Shown: positions 52,034 through 61,911 of the stretch, one piece after another | Layout: the number at the start of each line of letters is the position of its first letter | Numbering within the stretch: the stretch's first letter is position 1 | Source: Staphylococcus coagulans | Lineage (GTDB): Bacteria; Bacillota; Bacilli; Staphylococcales; Staphylococcaceae | NCBI RefSeq assembly: GCF_002901995.1 | Contig: NZ_PPQN01000042.1 | Location: 23,449-87,448, forward strand | Direction of reading: 5' to 3' | Length of the DNA: 64,000 nucleotides | Position numbers and translations under genes: made by a program | Notes under the pieces: model-generated | Told to the model about the DNA's origin: nothing | Database searches by the model: none | The model's input: only the letters and a program-made list of their open reading frames with translations

Positions 52034-54625
52034 TTAATGAGTTTTCCCCGTTTTTCTTAACCATTTTCGATATAACAATGCGCTGATGAGACCGATAAGT
52101 GTGAGTCCTGTTAATGTTTTCCAATAAGGTAGCGCATAGTGTAGTGTTACCTCAGTATCTCCTTTTTGTACAGGAATGACCGTCATTAGCCCATTGCCTT
52201 GTTTGACTACTCTTGATTCCCCATGCGCTTCTGCTGACAATCCTTCTCGATAAGGAATAGGTAATACAAGGTACTGTGCTTGATTCGAATTAAAATGTGC
52301 TTTCAATTGTTGTGCACCGCGTTCAATTCGAACGGGCTGTACACTCTTTTGAGCTTTTTTAAGTGTTTGATAGTTTTCTCCATATATGCCTTTAATACGG
52401 AAACGGTACTTCCCTTGCTTAAGTTTGACTTGAACTGTATCTTTGGCGGGTACTCGAACGGTAACTGGTGTGACAAAACGACGATAGGCATAATTTAATG
52501 ATGTACGTCTTTGATAGAAATCATCCACTTTTAAGTAATGTGGCTGACTAGGGCTCAGTAATTCAACATCCATCTCAATATAATAATCTTTAAAAGCAGA
52601 ATGTTGTTGGTGGGGAATTTGAATATTTACGCCTCCGTCTTTTTTATGAACTGATAAGTGATCTTTATTTAATGTTGCATCACGAGGTTGTATGGTTGCT
52701 TTGGAAACGAAATTAGTATTCGGTTCAAAAGATTGATTTGCTTTTGTATCTGGCATAACGACGCCTTGTAACATGGCTTGCTCGCGATCTAGAGGCGATT
52801 TTAAGTCATCAGGATTATATACTTTATTTGTTAAGTGCGCACTCGGGTATTGGATAAGATTTTTAGCATGTGCCCATGTTGTTTGGCCATCTTTAATATC
52901 GTTTTCAGGTTGCATACCATAAGGTAGAAGTGTATCCGGCGCTTTTTTGATACGATCTGAAACCCCCCATAAAGCATACAAGTTTGCACGATCACCTAAT
53001 AACCGATAAGTACTATTACTATCATATTCCATATTAATCTGCATTTCTTTATCGTAATATTGAAGAATACGACCATCAAAAATGCTAGAGTAGAGCGCTA
53101 CACCATTAAACCTATAAATGAGACTTGAATTTACTGCATAAGGATCCATATAGTCTATCCGTCCAATAGATGTTTGATGTTGTTTAATTTGGTTGATTTC
53201 TCGTTGTAATGTAGGACTATGATATTTTGCAGCTTGCAAATCTTTCATTGTCGACTGATAAGGTGCGATATTATTATGATGATAATCGATAAGTAGGACA
53301 AATTGTTGTACTACAAAGAGGATTAGAATTATCCACCGCATATTTTGTGTTAATTTCTTTTGTTTAAGTGCATAATGACTCAAAATGATTAGGATGATGA
53401 TACTGACAATCATCCACCACATGGCACCTCTCGAAAAGAGCAGGGTTGTGATAGCTAAAAGAATAATCGGTATGAGTGACTGTAAAAAGTCTCTGCGTGT
53501 CAATTCATTGAAATATTTAATCCATAGCGTGATGAGTGCACTTGTTGTCAGTGCAAGGAAATAAACCCAGCGTCGTTGTGGAAAGGAAAACCCGTTAAAC
53601 ACACTATCAAAATAAGGCGATAAAGAACCAATTAAAAGAAGCCATGTTAAGACAGCAAACATTTTATATTCGTAATGACGATAGAGTTTAAATGAACATA
53701 ACGCAACTAATGCAATAAATGTAACTGTAATATAAAATCCATTTGTAAAGATATGATATTTCTGAGAAAAATCTATGATGGGAGAAATTGTGACATCATT
53801 CGATTCTCGATCATTATTTAAAAACGAACGTACACCTGTGATAAATCCAATCGAAGCGATGCAAAAGCTGATGATGGTAGCCGGTATCAACAGGTAGAGT
53901 TTTTGCCATCTTGTGACACAATCTTTGGGATGTGTATGTATCATACGATAAATTAAATAGACTGTAAGGCCAATTAATTCGTAATAACTAAAATAAAAGT
54001 TCGAATATAAAGTTAAAGTAATCGCGATTATAAACAAACCGATTTTACGGCTTCTAAAAAAACGCTCCATACCCCAAATAGATAAAGGTAAATAAATTAA
54101 AATATCTCCAAAGAATGACCACGTAAAATTAAAATAGTAAACGACGGAAGAACTTGCGTAAAGAAATGCCCCTAAATAGCGTTCATAACGTTTAAAATTA
54201 AATGCTCTAAACATCCCGTATGCAGCGATAAAAGTCATGATACAACGTAAATAAGCCGTAAATATTTGGTTTCCAGGCCAAAAAGCAATCCCTTGAGGGT
54301 GCATATGAAATAGCCATTGTCCTAAAGCGACAAATAAGAAATTAAAATACATCATAGGAGAAGTAGCATAATAATAGGCTAAATCAGTAAAGTAATCACC
54401 GCCAAGTCCTAAAGATAAATCATAAAAGGACTTAAAATGAGAAAAACGATCATACAAAAACATTTGGAATGGCATCATTTGCTTAAATCCATCTCCGTTA
54501 CCACTATAAATGATTCCATGAACAACAAAGCGATAGAGGACAGGTAAATAAACAATCAATCCCACAAAACTTGCAACAATCATAAGTTTAAGCCCTTTTT
54601 TAAAGGACAACGTTTTAGTTTGCAT
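52034..54625 (-). CDS. yfhO: YfhO-family multispanning membrane protein, paralogue 2
   Basis: An 863-residue membrane protein of the YfhO family (GT-C-like fold). In B. subtilis, Listeria and S. aureus, YfhO members work with a CsbB-type lipid glycosyltransferase and a GtcA flippase to put sugars on teichoic acids. An N-terminal helix leads to an acidic loop (GNGDGFKQMMPFQMFLYDRF) typical of the catalytic region; about a dozen helices follow, then a large extracytoplasmic domain (about 480-830) and a last helix with a basic tail. ATG 54625 overlaps the upstream gene by 11 bases; the frame runs open further upstream. The ribosome site is weak, so translation may be coupled. Which paralogue is the true YfhO is unknown. 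Confidence 0.85.
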   Translation of the reverse strand: MQTKTLSFKKGLKLMIVASFVGLIVYLPVLYRFVVHGIIYSGNGDGFKQMMPFQMFLYDRFSHFKSFYDLSLGLGGDYFTDLAYYYATSPMMYFNFLFVALGQWLFHMHPQGIAFWPGNQIFTAYLRCIMTFIAAYGMFRAFNFKRYERYLGAFLYASSSVVYYFNFTWSFFGDILIYLPLSIWGMERFFRSRKIGLFIIAITLTLYSNFYFSYYELIGLTVYLIYRMIHTHPKDCVTRWQKLYLLIPATIISFCIASIGFITGVRSFLNNDRESNDVTISPIIDFSQKYHIFTNGFYITVTFIALVALCSFKLYRHYEYKMFAVLTWLLLIGSLSPYFDSVFNGFSFPQRRWVYFLALTTSALITLWIKYFNELTRRDFLQSLIPIILLAITTLLFSRGAMWWMIVSIIILIILSHYALKQKKLTQNMRWIILILFVVQQFVLLIDYHHNNIAPYQSTMKDLQAAKYHSPTLQREINQIKQHQTSIGRIDYMDPYAVNSSLIYRFNGVALYSSIFDGRILQYYDKEMQINMEYDSNSTYRLLGDRANLYALWGVSDRIKKAPDTLLPYGMQPENDIKDGQTTWAHAKNLIQYPSAHLTNKVYNPDDLKSPLDREQAMLQGVVMPDTKANQSFEPNTNFVSKATIQPRDATLNKDHLSVHKKDGGVNIQIPHQQHSAFKDYYIEMDVELLSPSQPHYLKVDDFYQRRTSLNYAYRRFVTPVTVRVPAKDTVQVKLKQGKYRFRIKGIYGENYQTLKKAQKSVQPVRIERGAQQLKAHFNSNQAQYLVLPIPYREGLSAEAHGESRVVKQGNGLMTVIPVQKGDTEVTLHYALPYWKTLTGLTLIGLISALLYRKWLRKTGKTH

Positions 54626-57242
54626 TTTCAACTTTTTCACTCTTTCTTTTTTGATAATGTTGTCGACACCAACGGCTAAACATGAAACTGAGTCCGACAC
54701 TGAATATCGAAATAATAATCATTGTTATAAAATAAGGTGGACGATAAGTCAATTGGATTTCCTTTGCATGCGCTGAAACTGGGACGCCTGTCATCATATA
54801 GTTCACTTTTTCAACCTTTACCTTTTTACCATCAACTTTAGCGGACATGCCTAGGCGATAAGGGATGTTTATAACTGCCATACCCCCCTGATGTGCTCTC
54901 AAACGAATAAAGAACTTCCCTTGTTTTTCAACCAAATGATGCTTCATGTGATGATTGGCTTTTTTGAGAATTTGATAATTTTCTCCATATAAACCACGTA
55001 ATTGGAAATGATAAATACCTTGAGGAGAAAATTGAATACGAATATTGCCATTTTCGTCTGGCTGAGTCCGATATAATAATTCATTTTGACCAGTGCGATA
55101 AATGGAATCATTAAACAAACGATTGTTTTGATAGTCATTCACGATAATCGTACTGTTACTATCAGGCAATCCTTTTTTAACATAAACAATAAGATAAAAA
55201 TCTTTATTATTTTTTCGAATTGTATACGGAACATGAATGCGCAAGCCGCCCTCTGGTTGGGAGACTTTAATTTTATTCCTACCAATTTTATGTGCATGAA
55301 TATATGAGGGATAGACCTTATTAATAAGATTGCTTGTTTTTGTCGGATAAGGGTCTCCCTTATTATCTAAAACAACACCTTCGATCATGGCATGTTCACG
55401 ATCTAGAGGGTGTTTTAAATCACTTGATCGATAGTAACGCGCCATGACACGAACTGGTGGAAGGATATCCTGATTTTCATATATTTGATATTGACCTTGC
55501 TGTTTAACCCATTGAAAGTTTGCAGGTAATTCATGTTGGTAATCTTTCAACATTTGATAACGAACAGAAAATAAACTCGCGATATTGGAGCGGCTTCCTG
55601 TCGATTGATAACGGCTTACAGATTCTTCTTTTAAATTAATCATCAATTCGTGATAATAAAGTGCTACAAGATGATGATCAAAAATACTCGAATATAGACT
55701 CAACCCTCTAAAATTCTGGTACATTGGTGTGTTATCTTGCGCATTTACTCGCCAATCGATACGTTCTCCGGCCCTTAACTGCGACTTCATGTCGTTAACA
55801 AGTTCTTGTTGAAGCGGTGTATTGTAAAGACTTGCTTCTACATAAAATCGATTTGCCCTTTTTTCATGGTCTTGATGAAAGATTTGGTACTTTGTAAAAA
55901 CAAGAGAGACAAGTAAGTTCAATACGAATAACGATATCAAATAAATACTGAACAGAAATGAGAAAATATACTTTGTCTGTGTATTTTTTAATAATAAGGC
56001 TAATAGCCCGATGAAAAAGACAGCGGGCAACATATATATCCAAGTGACATAGCGCTCATAAAAATAAGCGCTTATCCATACTACCAATATTGCAGGAATA
56101 GAAGTAAAGATATATGTTCTATAGTCTATAGATTTGAAGTGATGGAGATAGCATGCAATTAAACCACTTGAAGCAAATGCGAGTAAATAGTGCCAGCGTT
56201 TTTGTGGCGCAGAAAAGCCGTTAAAGAGACTGTCAACATATGGGATAAATGCGCATACAATCGTGATTAAGCTTAGAATAGCAAAGAGTCTAAAGTAAAA
56301 ATGACGGTATAATTTAAAGGTCAGCAAAGCTTGAATCGTAATGAATAATATAACGATTAAATAATTATCGTAAAATAAATTTGAGCCAGAATTGAATGGC
56401 TCAACGAATGGAATACGGCCACTATAAGGAACTCTGCTATTATTTAAAAAGCTGTGAACACCATGAAAGAAAAAGAAAAGACTTGCACCTACGCCTAAAA
56501 TGGCTCCAACAACAAGCGGAACAAATGATTGCTTTCGATGTATTAAATCTTCATCGTGCCGATAAATTAGACGCAAAAGATAGTAAATGATACCCATTAA
56601 CACTTGATAATAAGCAAAATAAAAATTATTGATGAACGATATGGCGACGACAATTACAAAAAGTCCTATTTTTCCAGTTCTAAAAAAACGCTCAATACTT
56701 AAAAACAGGAGAGGCATCCAAATAAATACATCACTGAAAAATGGCCAATAGACTGTAAAACGAAAATATATCGGTGAAGTTGCAAATAAAAACGCAAATA
56801 AAATTGCAGCGTGGTGTTTTAAGTGTATGTATCTTGCATAAGCGTATGTCGCAAGGATAATGCATGCACATTTTAAAATTGAAACAATCAGTGCGAGTTT
56901 CAACCAATACATCATTTGAGTTGGATCGATAAGTCCCCAATGATGTAATAACCATGTTATGAGTGCAGTAATGATGAAAATGATATTCGTTGAAAAGTAG
57001 TAAGATAGATCTGTAAAAAAATCTCCCCCTAATCCGAAATCGGTCGCATAAAAAAAGGTACCCTCAGACCATTTTTGATATAAAAACATCTGAATTGGTA
57101 CCATTTGTTCTAGACCATCATTAGGGCCAGTGAACAATAAACCATCTACACTAAAGCGATAAATGATATACGCGTGACCTATTAAAGATAAAATCAATGC
57201 TGTGATAATCATGTTTACAGATTGAAAAAAGCGCTTCATCAT
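54615..57242 (-). CDS. yfhO: YfhO-family multispanning membrane protein, paralogue 1
   Basis: An 875-residue relative of its downstream neighbour, with the same plan: acidic loop GPNDGLEQMVPIQMFLYQKW near residue 40, GLGGDFFTDLSYYF, a dozen or so helices, shared landmarks such as SFLNNSR and FNGFSAPQKRW, an extracytoplasmic domain with HPLDREHAMIEGVV (its neighbour has SPLDREQAMLQGVV), and a final helix. Sequence differences are large enough to suggest an old duplication rather than a recent one. It lies 18 bases after gtcA, in the same minus-strand operon. Probable role: transfer of a sugar from undecaprenyl phosphate to a cell-envelope polymer. Confidence 0.86.
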   Translation of the reverse strand: MMKRFFQSVNMIITALILSLIGHAYIIYRFSVDGLLFTGPNDGLEQMVPIQMFLYQKWSEGTFFYATDFGLGGDFFTDLSYYFSTNIIFIITALITWLLHHWGLIDPTQMMYWLKLALIVSILKCACIILATYAYARYIHLKHHAAILFAFLFATSPIYFRFTVYWPFFSDVFIWMPLLFLSIERFFRTGKIGLFVIVVAISFINNFYFAYYQVLMGIIYYLLRLIYRHDEDLIHRKQSFVPLVVGAILGVGASLFFFFHGVHSFLNNSRVPYSGRIPFVEPFNSGSNLFYDNYLIVILFITIQALLTFKLYRHFYFRLFAILSLITIVCAFIPYVDSLFNGFSAPQKRWHYLLAFASSGLIACYLHHFKSIDYRTYIFTSIPAILVVWISAYFYERYVTWIYMLPAVFFIGLLALLLKNTQTKYIFSFLFSIYLISLFVLNLLVSLVFTKYQIFHQDHEKRANRFYVEASLYNTPLQQELVNDMKSQLRAGERIDWRVNAQDNTPMYQNFRGLSLYSSIFDHHLVALYYHELMINLKEESVSRYQSTGSRSNIASLFSVRYQMLKDYQHELPANFQWVKQQGQYQIYENQDILPPVRVMARYYRSSDLKHPLDREHAMIEGVVLDNKGDPYPTKTSNLINKVYPSYIHAHKIGRNKIKVSQPEGGLRIHVPYTIRKNNKDFYLIVYVKKGLPDSNSTIIVNDYQNNRLFNDSIYRTGQNELLYRTQPDENGNIRIQFSPQGIYHFQLRGLYGENYQILKKANHHMKHHLVEKQGKFFIRLRAHQGGMAVINIPYRLGMSAKVDGKKVKVEKVNYMMTGVPVSAHAKEIQLTYRPPYFITMIIISIFSVGLSFMFSRWCRQHYQKRKSEKVENAN

Positions 57243-57260
57243 TGAACCCCACTTTATATA

Positions 57261-57644
57261 TTATCGATCTTTAAGGATGTATTTAGATAAGACATAAGTG
57301 ATTGGAATCGTTACAATTAAACCGATAAAAGGTGCAATCGATTCGTTAAAACTTAAATATTGTACAAAAATAAAAATAAGCAACGTTTGAGTGCCCATAT
57401 TCACAACTTGTGTTAGCGGAAAAGCTAAAAACTTTTTTAAGGTTGGTTTGACTTTATAAACAAAGTAACAATTTAAATAGTAAGAAATAACAAAAGCAAT
57501 AATAAAGCCAACGATATGGCTGATAAGATAATGAATATGAAGTAAGTTCAAAAGGATAAGGTATACGACGTAATAGTTCAATGTATTAATACCACCTACG
57601 AGAACAAACCTAAAAATTTCAGCAATTCTTTCTATATTATACAT
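57261..57644 (-). CDS. gtcA: GtrA/GtcA-family membrane protein (sugar-lipid flippase)
   Basis: A 127-residue protein with four membrane helices. The opening EIFRFVLVGGINTLNYYVVY is the family signature. GtcA members are thought to flip undecaprenyl-phosphate-linked sugars for teichoic acid glycosylation. ATG 57644 has AGGT 8 bases upstream; a TTG just before it is not needed. It heads the minus-strand operon with the two YfhO proteins. No CsbB-type glycosyltransferase is in the window, so it must be supplied from elsewhere. Confidence 0.88.
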   Translation of the reverse strand: MYNIERIAEIFRFVLVGGINTLNYYVVYLILLNLLHIHYLISHIVGFIIAFVISYYLNCYFVYKVKPTLKKFLAFPLTQVVNMGTQTLLIFIFVQYLSFNESIAPFIGLIVTIPITYVLSKYILKDR

Positions 57645-57905
57645 CAAAAAATACCTGCTTTCATGAAATCAAACGTTGTGTGATTAATAGCTATTGACGT
57701 TCAAGTTAATTATACTTAAAGTAATGTAGGTACCTCATAATATTCTAAGATAAATCATACATGTGATTCATGTATGGGTAGGTTGAAGAACATCTTGATG
57801 AATGCACAACTTAAAATGATATTTCTACCAAAATCAATAATTAATATAACATAGATAAATTGAAAAAACGATGTCTAGCGTATTATTTAAAGGAGTTTAA
57901 AATTT

Positions 57906-58769
57906 ATGGTGATTCAGTGGTTTCCCGGTCACATGGCCAAAGCGAAAAGAGAAGTAACAGAGCAATTAAAAAAAGTGGATGTTGTATTTGAGTTAGTAGA
58001 TGCACGAATTCCATTAAGTTCAAGAAATCCGATGATTGATGAAGTGATACAACAAAAGCCACGCGTAGTCATTTTTAATAAAAAAGATATGTCTCATTTA
58101 AAAGAAATGGAAAAGTGGTATACATTTTTTAAAGAAAAAGGGGCCTATCCTGTTGCGGTCGATGCTAAGCACGGTAAAGGTTTAAAGCAGGTCGAAGTCG
58201 CAGCTATAGAAGTAACGAAAGAAAAATTTGAACGTGAAAAAGCTAAAGGGTTAAAGCCAAGAGCGATTCGCGCGATGATAGTGGGTATCCCAAATGTAGG
58301 TAAATCAACGCTAATAAACAAATTGGCAAAACGCACAATCGCGCAAACAGGAAATAAACCAGGTGTAACGAAGCAGCAACAATGGATTAAAGTGGGTCAA
58401 TCATTGCAATTATTAGATACACCAGGAATTTTATGGCCTAAATTTGAAGATCAGTTGATCGGTAAAAAGCTAAGTTTAACAGGTGCCATCAAAGATAGCA
58501 TTGTGCATTTGGATGAAGTTGCCATTTATGGGTTAGAGTTTTTAATTGAACATGATTATGAAGGTTTATTGGCACATTACAAAATTGATGTGCCACGTGA
58601 TGCAGACAATATTGAATGGTTTGACGCAATTGGGCGTAAAAGAGGCCTATTACAACGTGGAAATGAAGTAGACTATGAAGCTGTAATTGAATTAATTATT
58701 CATGAAATTAGAAATGCGAAAATAGGGACATATTGTTTCGATATTTATGATGAATTGAGTGTGCAATAA
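57906..58769 (+). CDS. rbgA: Ribosome biogenesis GTPase RbgA (YlqF)
   Basis: A circularly permuted GTPase needed for late 50S assembly. Motif order is G4 (NKKDM) before G1 ([14 protein letters not shown]) and G3 (DTPGI). The [13 protein letters not shown] start is typical. 287 residues; AAAGGAG upstream. The stop is directly followed by rnhB. Confidence 0.96.
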   Translation: MVIQWFPGHMAKAKREVTEQLKKVDVVFELVDARIPLSSRNPMIDEVIQQKPRVVIFNKKDMSHLKEMEKWYTFFKEKGAYPVAVDAKHGKGLKQVEVAAIEVTKEKFEREKAKGLKPRAIRAMIVGIPNVGKSTLINKLAKRTIAQTGNKPGVTKQQQWIKVGQSLQLLDTPGILWPKFEDQLIGKKLSLTGAIKDSIVHLDEVAIYGLEFLIEHDYEGLLAHYKIDVPRDADNIEWFDAIGRKRGLLQRGNEVDYEAVIELIIHEIRNAKIGTYCFDIYDELSVQ

Positions 58770-59558
58770 ATGAAACAATCAAAAACTATTGCTCAAATCA
58801 AAAAAGAAATACAAGCCATTCAAAATATCCAAAGTTTAAAGGCACACCCGGATTATCATGATACTCGAAAGGGCGTACAACGTATTTTTTTAAGCCGTGA
58901 AAAGCAAATCGGAAAAATACAGGCACAGCTATTAAAATATGAGGAAATGTGCCAATTTGAAAATGAAATTTTAGCGCATCATCCGGAAGCATTGATTTGT
59001 GGAATAGATGAAGTGGGTAGAGGACCTTTAGCAGGGCCTGTCGTCGCGAGTGCGGTTGTTTTACAACCCGAACATCACTTTATTGGTATAAATGACTCTA
59101 AACAACTTTCTTCGGCTAAACGCAAGAACTTGAATACACAGTTACAAGCGAATGTACGTGCATGGCAAATTGGAGTGGTCACACCACAGGAAATTGACGA
59201 ACGCAATATATACGAAGCAACCAAATTAGCCATGTATCGCGCAATTGAAAAGTTAACTGTGGTGCCTACGCATTATTTAATTGATGCGATGACATTAGAT
59301 AAAATCGCTGCACCACAGCAGTCCATTATAAAAGGGGATGCTCGAAGTGTTTCAATAGCAGCAGCGAGTATTATTGCGAAAGAATATCGGGATGATTTGA
59401 TGGCGTCTTATGATCAACAATACCCTGGCTATGATTTTTCAAATAACGCCGGTTACGGGACGAAAAAACATTTAGATGGTTTGGAAGCGTATGGTGTGAC
59501 AGATATTCACCGCAAAAGTTTTGAACCGATCAAGTCAATCATCGCAAAGAAGCTGTAA
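58770..59558 (+). CDS. rnhB: Ribonuclease HII
   Basis: Removes RNA from RNA/DNA hybrids and single ribonucleotides from DNA. The catalytic acid pair is in ICGIDEVGRGPLAGPV; further acidic residues lie in YLIDAMTLD. An N-terminal 70-residue extension is usual for Gram-positive RNase HII. 262 residues. Same transcription unit as rbgA. Confidence 0.96.
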   Translation: MKQSKTIAQIKKEIQAIQNIQSLKAHPDYHDTRKGVQRIFLSREKQIGKIQAQLLKYEEMCQFENEILAHHPEALICGIDEVGRGPLAGPVVASAVVLQPEHHFIGINDSKQLSSAKRKNLNTQLQANVRAWQIGVVTPQEIDERNIYEATKLAMYRAIEKLTVVPTHYLIDAMTLDKIAAPQQSIIKGDARSVSIAAASIIAKEYRDDLMASYDQQYPGYDFSNNAGYGTKKHLDGLEAYGVTDIHRKSFEPIKSIIAKKL

Positions 59559-59675
59559 GATTTAGTTGCTGATTTGATCTTATTTTGAAGGTCAATTAAT
59601 CGTATTCGTTTGCAAATTTGTGAATCTATGTTTTACTATAATTAATTTCCAATTAAAGAAAGGAATTTGAAATTT

Positions 59676-59945
59676 ATGGATGAAACATTACAGAAATTGT
59701 ATAAAGTACTCGTTCACTTTGAAGAAACAGAAGTGGAGATTACACATGATGAAAAGAAATTAGAAAAAATAAAGCAAGAAATTGAACAAAATTTAAATAT
59801 CTCTATTGAAGAAGAACAACAAGCTGACTTGATTCGTCTATTGAAAGACCATAATTTTGCTGTGGAATCAACAGAAGATGAACAAAAAACGATTAATGTC
59901 CCAATGGATGATGACACGCAAGTTACTTTCCAAGCAGACAAGTAA
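59676..59945 (+). CDS. Small acidic protein of unknown function
   Basis: An 89-residue, strongly acidic and helical protein (MDETLQKLYKVLVHFEETEV; then EEEQQADLIRLLKD) with a short beta-like tail. I recognise no family. The start is ATG 59676 after AAAGGA with a rather long 12-base spacer; TTG 59667 is too close. No signal peptide or membrane segment, so cytoplasmic. Its own promoter is probably in the 100 bases after rnhB. Confidence 0.75.
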   Translation: MDETLQKLYKVLVHFEETEVEITHDEKKLEKIKQEIEQNLNISIEEEQQADLIRLLKDHNFAVESTEDEQKTINVPMDDDTQVTFQADK

Positions 59946-59993
59946 TTTGATGAAATCATCCATCCGCTTCTCTGAATAATAAACTTTAAAAAT

Positions 59994-60050
59994 GGCCGGA
60001 AGCGAGGTTGCCATATCACATGTATGGTAAACTCATTTCCGGCCTTTGTT
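59994..60050. terminator. Bidirectional terminator
   Basis: GGCCGGAA (59994-60001) pairs with TTCCGGCC (60037-60044), with T-rich sequence on the plus side and A-rich sequence before it, serving the small acidic protein gene and the converging MazG-like gene. Confidence 0.8.
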
Positions 60051-60088
60051 TTATGCATTTTTTATGCTTCAAAACAATACATCTTATA

Positions 60089-60418
60089 TCAATGATCTTT
60101 GCGGTGGATTGAATCTTGATGGTTAAAACCATTTGGATAACGACGCTCAAGTTTTTCTATGTTTAACTGTGCAATTTCATTCAAATCTGTATCAATGACA
60201 GATGCACATGTTGAGAGATACCACAATACATCTCCAAGCTCCTTCTTAAAAGCCGCCTTATCAAAATCGTGATCATGATACAAATGCTTTTTAATGATAT
60301 CCGCGACTTCGCCGGATTCTCCATTAAGTCCCAATACGGCCATCTGAATATGTTTATGAAAATCGGGCTGATCTTTTAAAGTTCGCATTGCTTTTTGTTG
60401 ATATGTATTAAAATCCAT
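60089..60418 (-). CDS. MazG-like nucleotide pyrophosphohydrolase
   Basis: A 109-residue all-alpha NTP pyrophosphatase of the MazG superfamily. The metal motif is Glu34 and Glu37 (NGESGE) with Glu60 and Asp63 (KKELGD), fitting the ExxE-ExxD pattern. Such proteins hydrolyse non-canonical or excess (d)NTPs; the substrate here is unknown. AGGAGG precedes ATG 60418. Confidence 0.82.
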   Translation of the reverse strand: MDFNTYQQKAMRTLKDQPDFHKHIQMAVLGLNGESGEVADIIKKHLYHDHDFDKAAFKKELGDVLWYLSTCASVIDTDLNEIAQLNIEKLERRYPNGFNHQDSIHRKDH

Positions 60419-60723
60419 TAAAGATACCTCCTATTTTTCAGTCTATTAATGTATAAGGAAAGCTAAGTTTATATTATCATAATCAACTACGATAAAAGTG
60501 AAATTTAATGCAATACGGAAAGATGCGTCCATCATAAGCTTCTTTCTGTGACATCCTTTTATCATTCATGCCCATTAAAAAGTAGGGCGCTTAAATTAAA
60601 TGGATTAAATCAGTGTTAAAAGTCTGATAAATAGTGAGAACTCTATATCTATCTGTTTACAATAGCGCTTACATTTCCTATAATTGAAATTGAACTTAAC
60701 CTTAAGAAACAGGAGGATGGAGT
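60419..60723. other. Divergent intergenic region MazG-like / sucC
   Basis: About 305 bases containing the sucC promoter with its overlapping cre-like site. Nothing else is recognised; the minus-strand promoter could not be fixed. Confidence 0.55.
60656..60684 (+). promoter_or_regulatory. sucCD promoter with cre-like site
   Basis: -35 TTTACA (60656-60661), 17-base spacer, -10 TATAAT (60679-60684). In the spacer, CAATAGCGCTTACA (60660-60673) matches the CcpA cre consensus well in one half and in the CG centre. Repression of sucCD by glucose through CcpA is an inference. Confidence 0.65.
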
Positions 60724-61890
60724 ATGAATATCCATGAGTATCAAGGAAAAGAAATTTTTCGCTCAATGGGCGTAGCAGTACCAGAAGGGCGCGTGGCTTT
60801 TTCAGCTGAAGAAGCTGTAGAAAAAGCGAAAGAGTTAGATACAGATGTTTATGTTGTAAAAGCACAAATTCACGCTGGGGGACGTGGTAAAGCAGGCGGT
60901 GTAAAAATTGCTAAGTCTTTATCAGAAGTTGAAACATACGCGAATGAATTGCTAGGTAAAGTGCTCGTTACACATCAAACGGGTCCAGAAGGTAAAGAAG
61001 TAAAACGCTTATACATCGAAGAAGGTGCAGATATTCAAAAAGAATATTACGTTGGCTTTGTGATTGATCGCGCAACAGATCGCGTAACTTTAATGGCATC
61101 TGAAGAAGGCGGAACTGAAATTGAAGAAGTTGCGGCTAAAAGTCCAGAAAAGATTTTTAAAGAAACAATCGACCCTGTCGTAGGTTTATCACCTTATCAA
61201 GCGCGTCGAATTGCGTTTAACATTAACATTCCTAAAGCATCAATTAATAAAGCAGTAAAATTTTTAATTTCTTTATACAATGTGTTCATTGAAAAAGATT
61301 GCTCTATTGTTGAAATTAATCCACTTGTTTTAACAGGTGAAGGGGAAGTTTTAGCGTTAGACTCTAAAATTAACTTCGATGACAATGCGTTATTCCGTCA
61401 TAAAGATGTGGTGGAACTACGTGACTTGGATGAAGAAGATCCAAAAGAAATCGAAGCTTCTAAATATGAATTGTCCTATATCGCTTTAGACGGAAATATT
61501 GGTTGTATGGTTAACGGTGCCGGCTTAGCAATGGCAACAATGGATACAATTAACCATTTTAACGGTACACCAGCCAATTTCTTAGACGTAGGTGGCGGTG
61601 CTACTAAAGAAAAAGTGACTGAAGCTTTTAAAATTATTTTAGGGGATGGCAACGTAAAAGGTATTTTTGTAAATATCTTCGGGGGAATTATGCGTTGTGA
61701 TATCATCGCTGAAGGTATTGTAGCTGCTGTTAAAGAAGTTGAGCTTACATTACCATTAGTCGTTCGTCTTGAAGGAACAAATGTAGACCAAGGTAAAAAA
61801 ATCTTAAAAGAATCAGGTTTAGCAATTGAACCCGCTAGCACTATGGCTGAAGGCGCTCAAAAAATCGTTAAACTTGTAAGTGAAGCGTAA
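60724..61890 (+). CDS. sucC: Succinyl-CoA synthetase beta subunit
   Basis: With SucD interconverts succinyl-CoA and succinate with substrate-level phosphorylation in the citric acid cycle. The ATP-grasp start [29 protein letters not shown] and the C-terminal [14 protein letters not shown] are typical. 388 residues. GGAGG upstream; sucD follows after 21 bases. Confidence 0.98.
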   Translation: MNIHEYQGKEIFRSMGVAVPEGRVAFSAEEAVEKAKELDTDVYVVKAQIHAGGRGKAGGVKIAKSLSEVETYANELLGKVLVTHQTGPEGKEVKRLYIEEGADIQKEYYVGFVIDRATDRVTLMASEEGGTEIEEVAAKSPEKIFKETIDPVVGLSPYQARRIAFNINIPKASINKAVKFLISLYNVFIEKDCSIVEINPLVLTGEGEVLALDSKINFDDNALFRHKDVVELRDLDEEDPKEIEASKYELSYIALDGNIGCMVNGAGLAMATMDTINHFNGTPANFLDVGGGATKEKVTEAFKIILGDGNVKGIFVNIFGGIMRCDIIAEGIVAAVKEVELTLPLVVRLEGTNVDQGKKILKESGLAIEPASTMAEGAQKIVKLVSEA

Positions 61891-61911
61891 GGAAAGGATG
61901 GGACAACTAAA

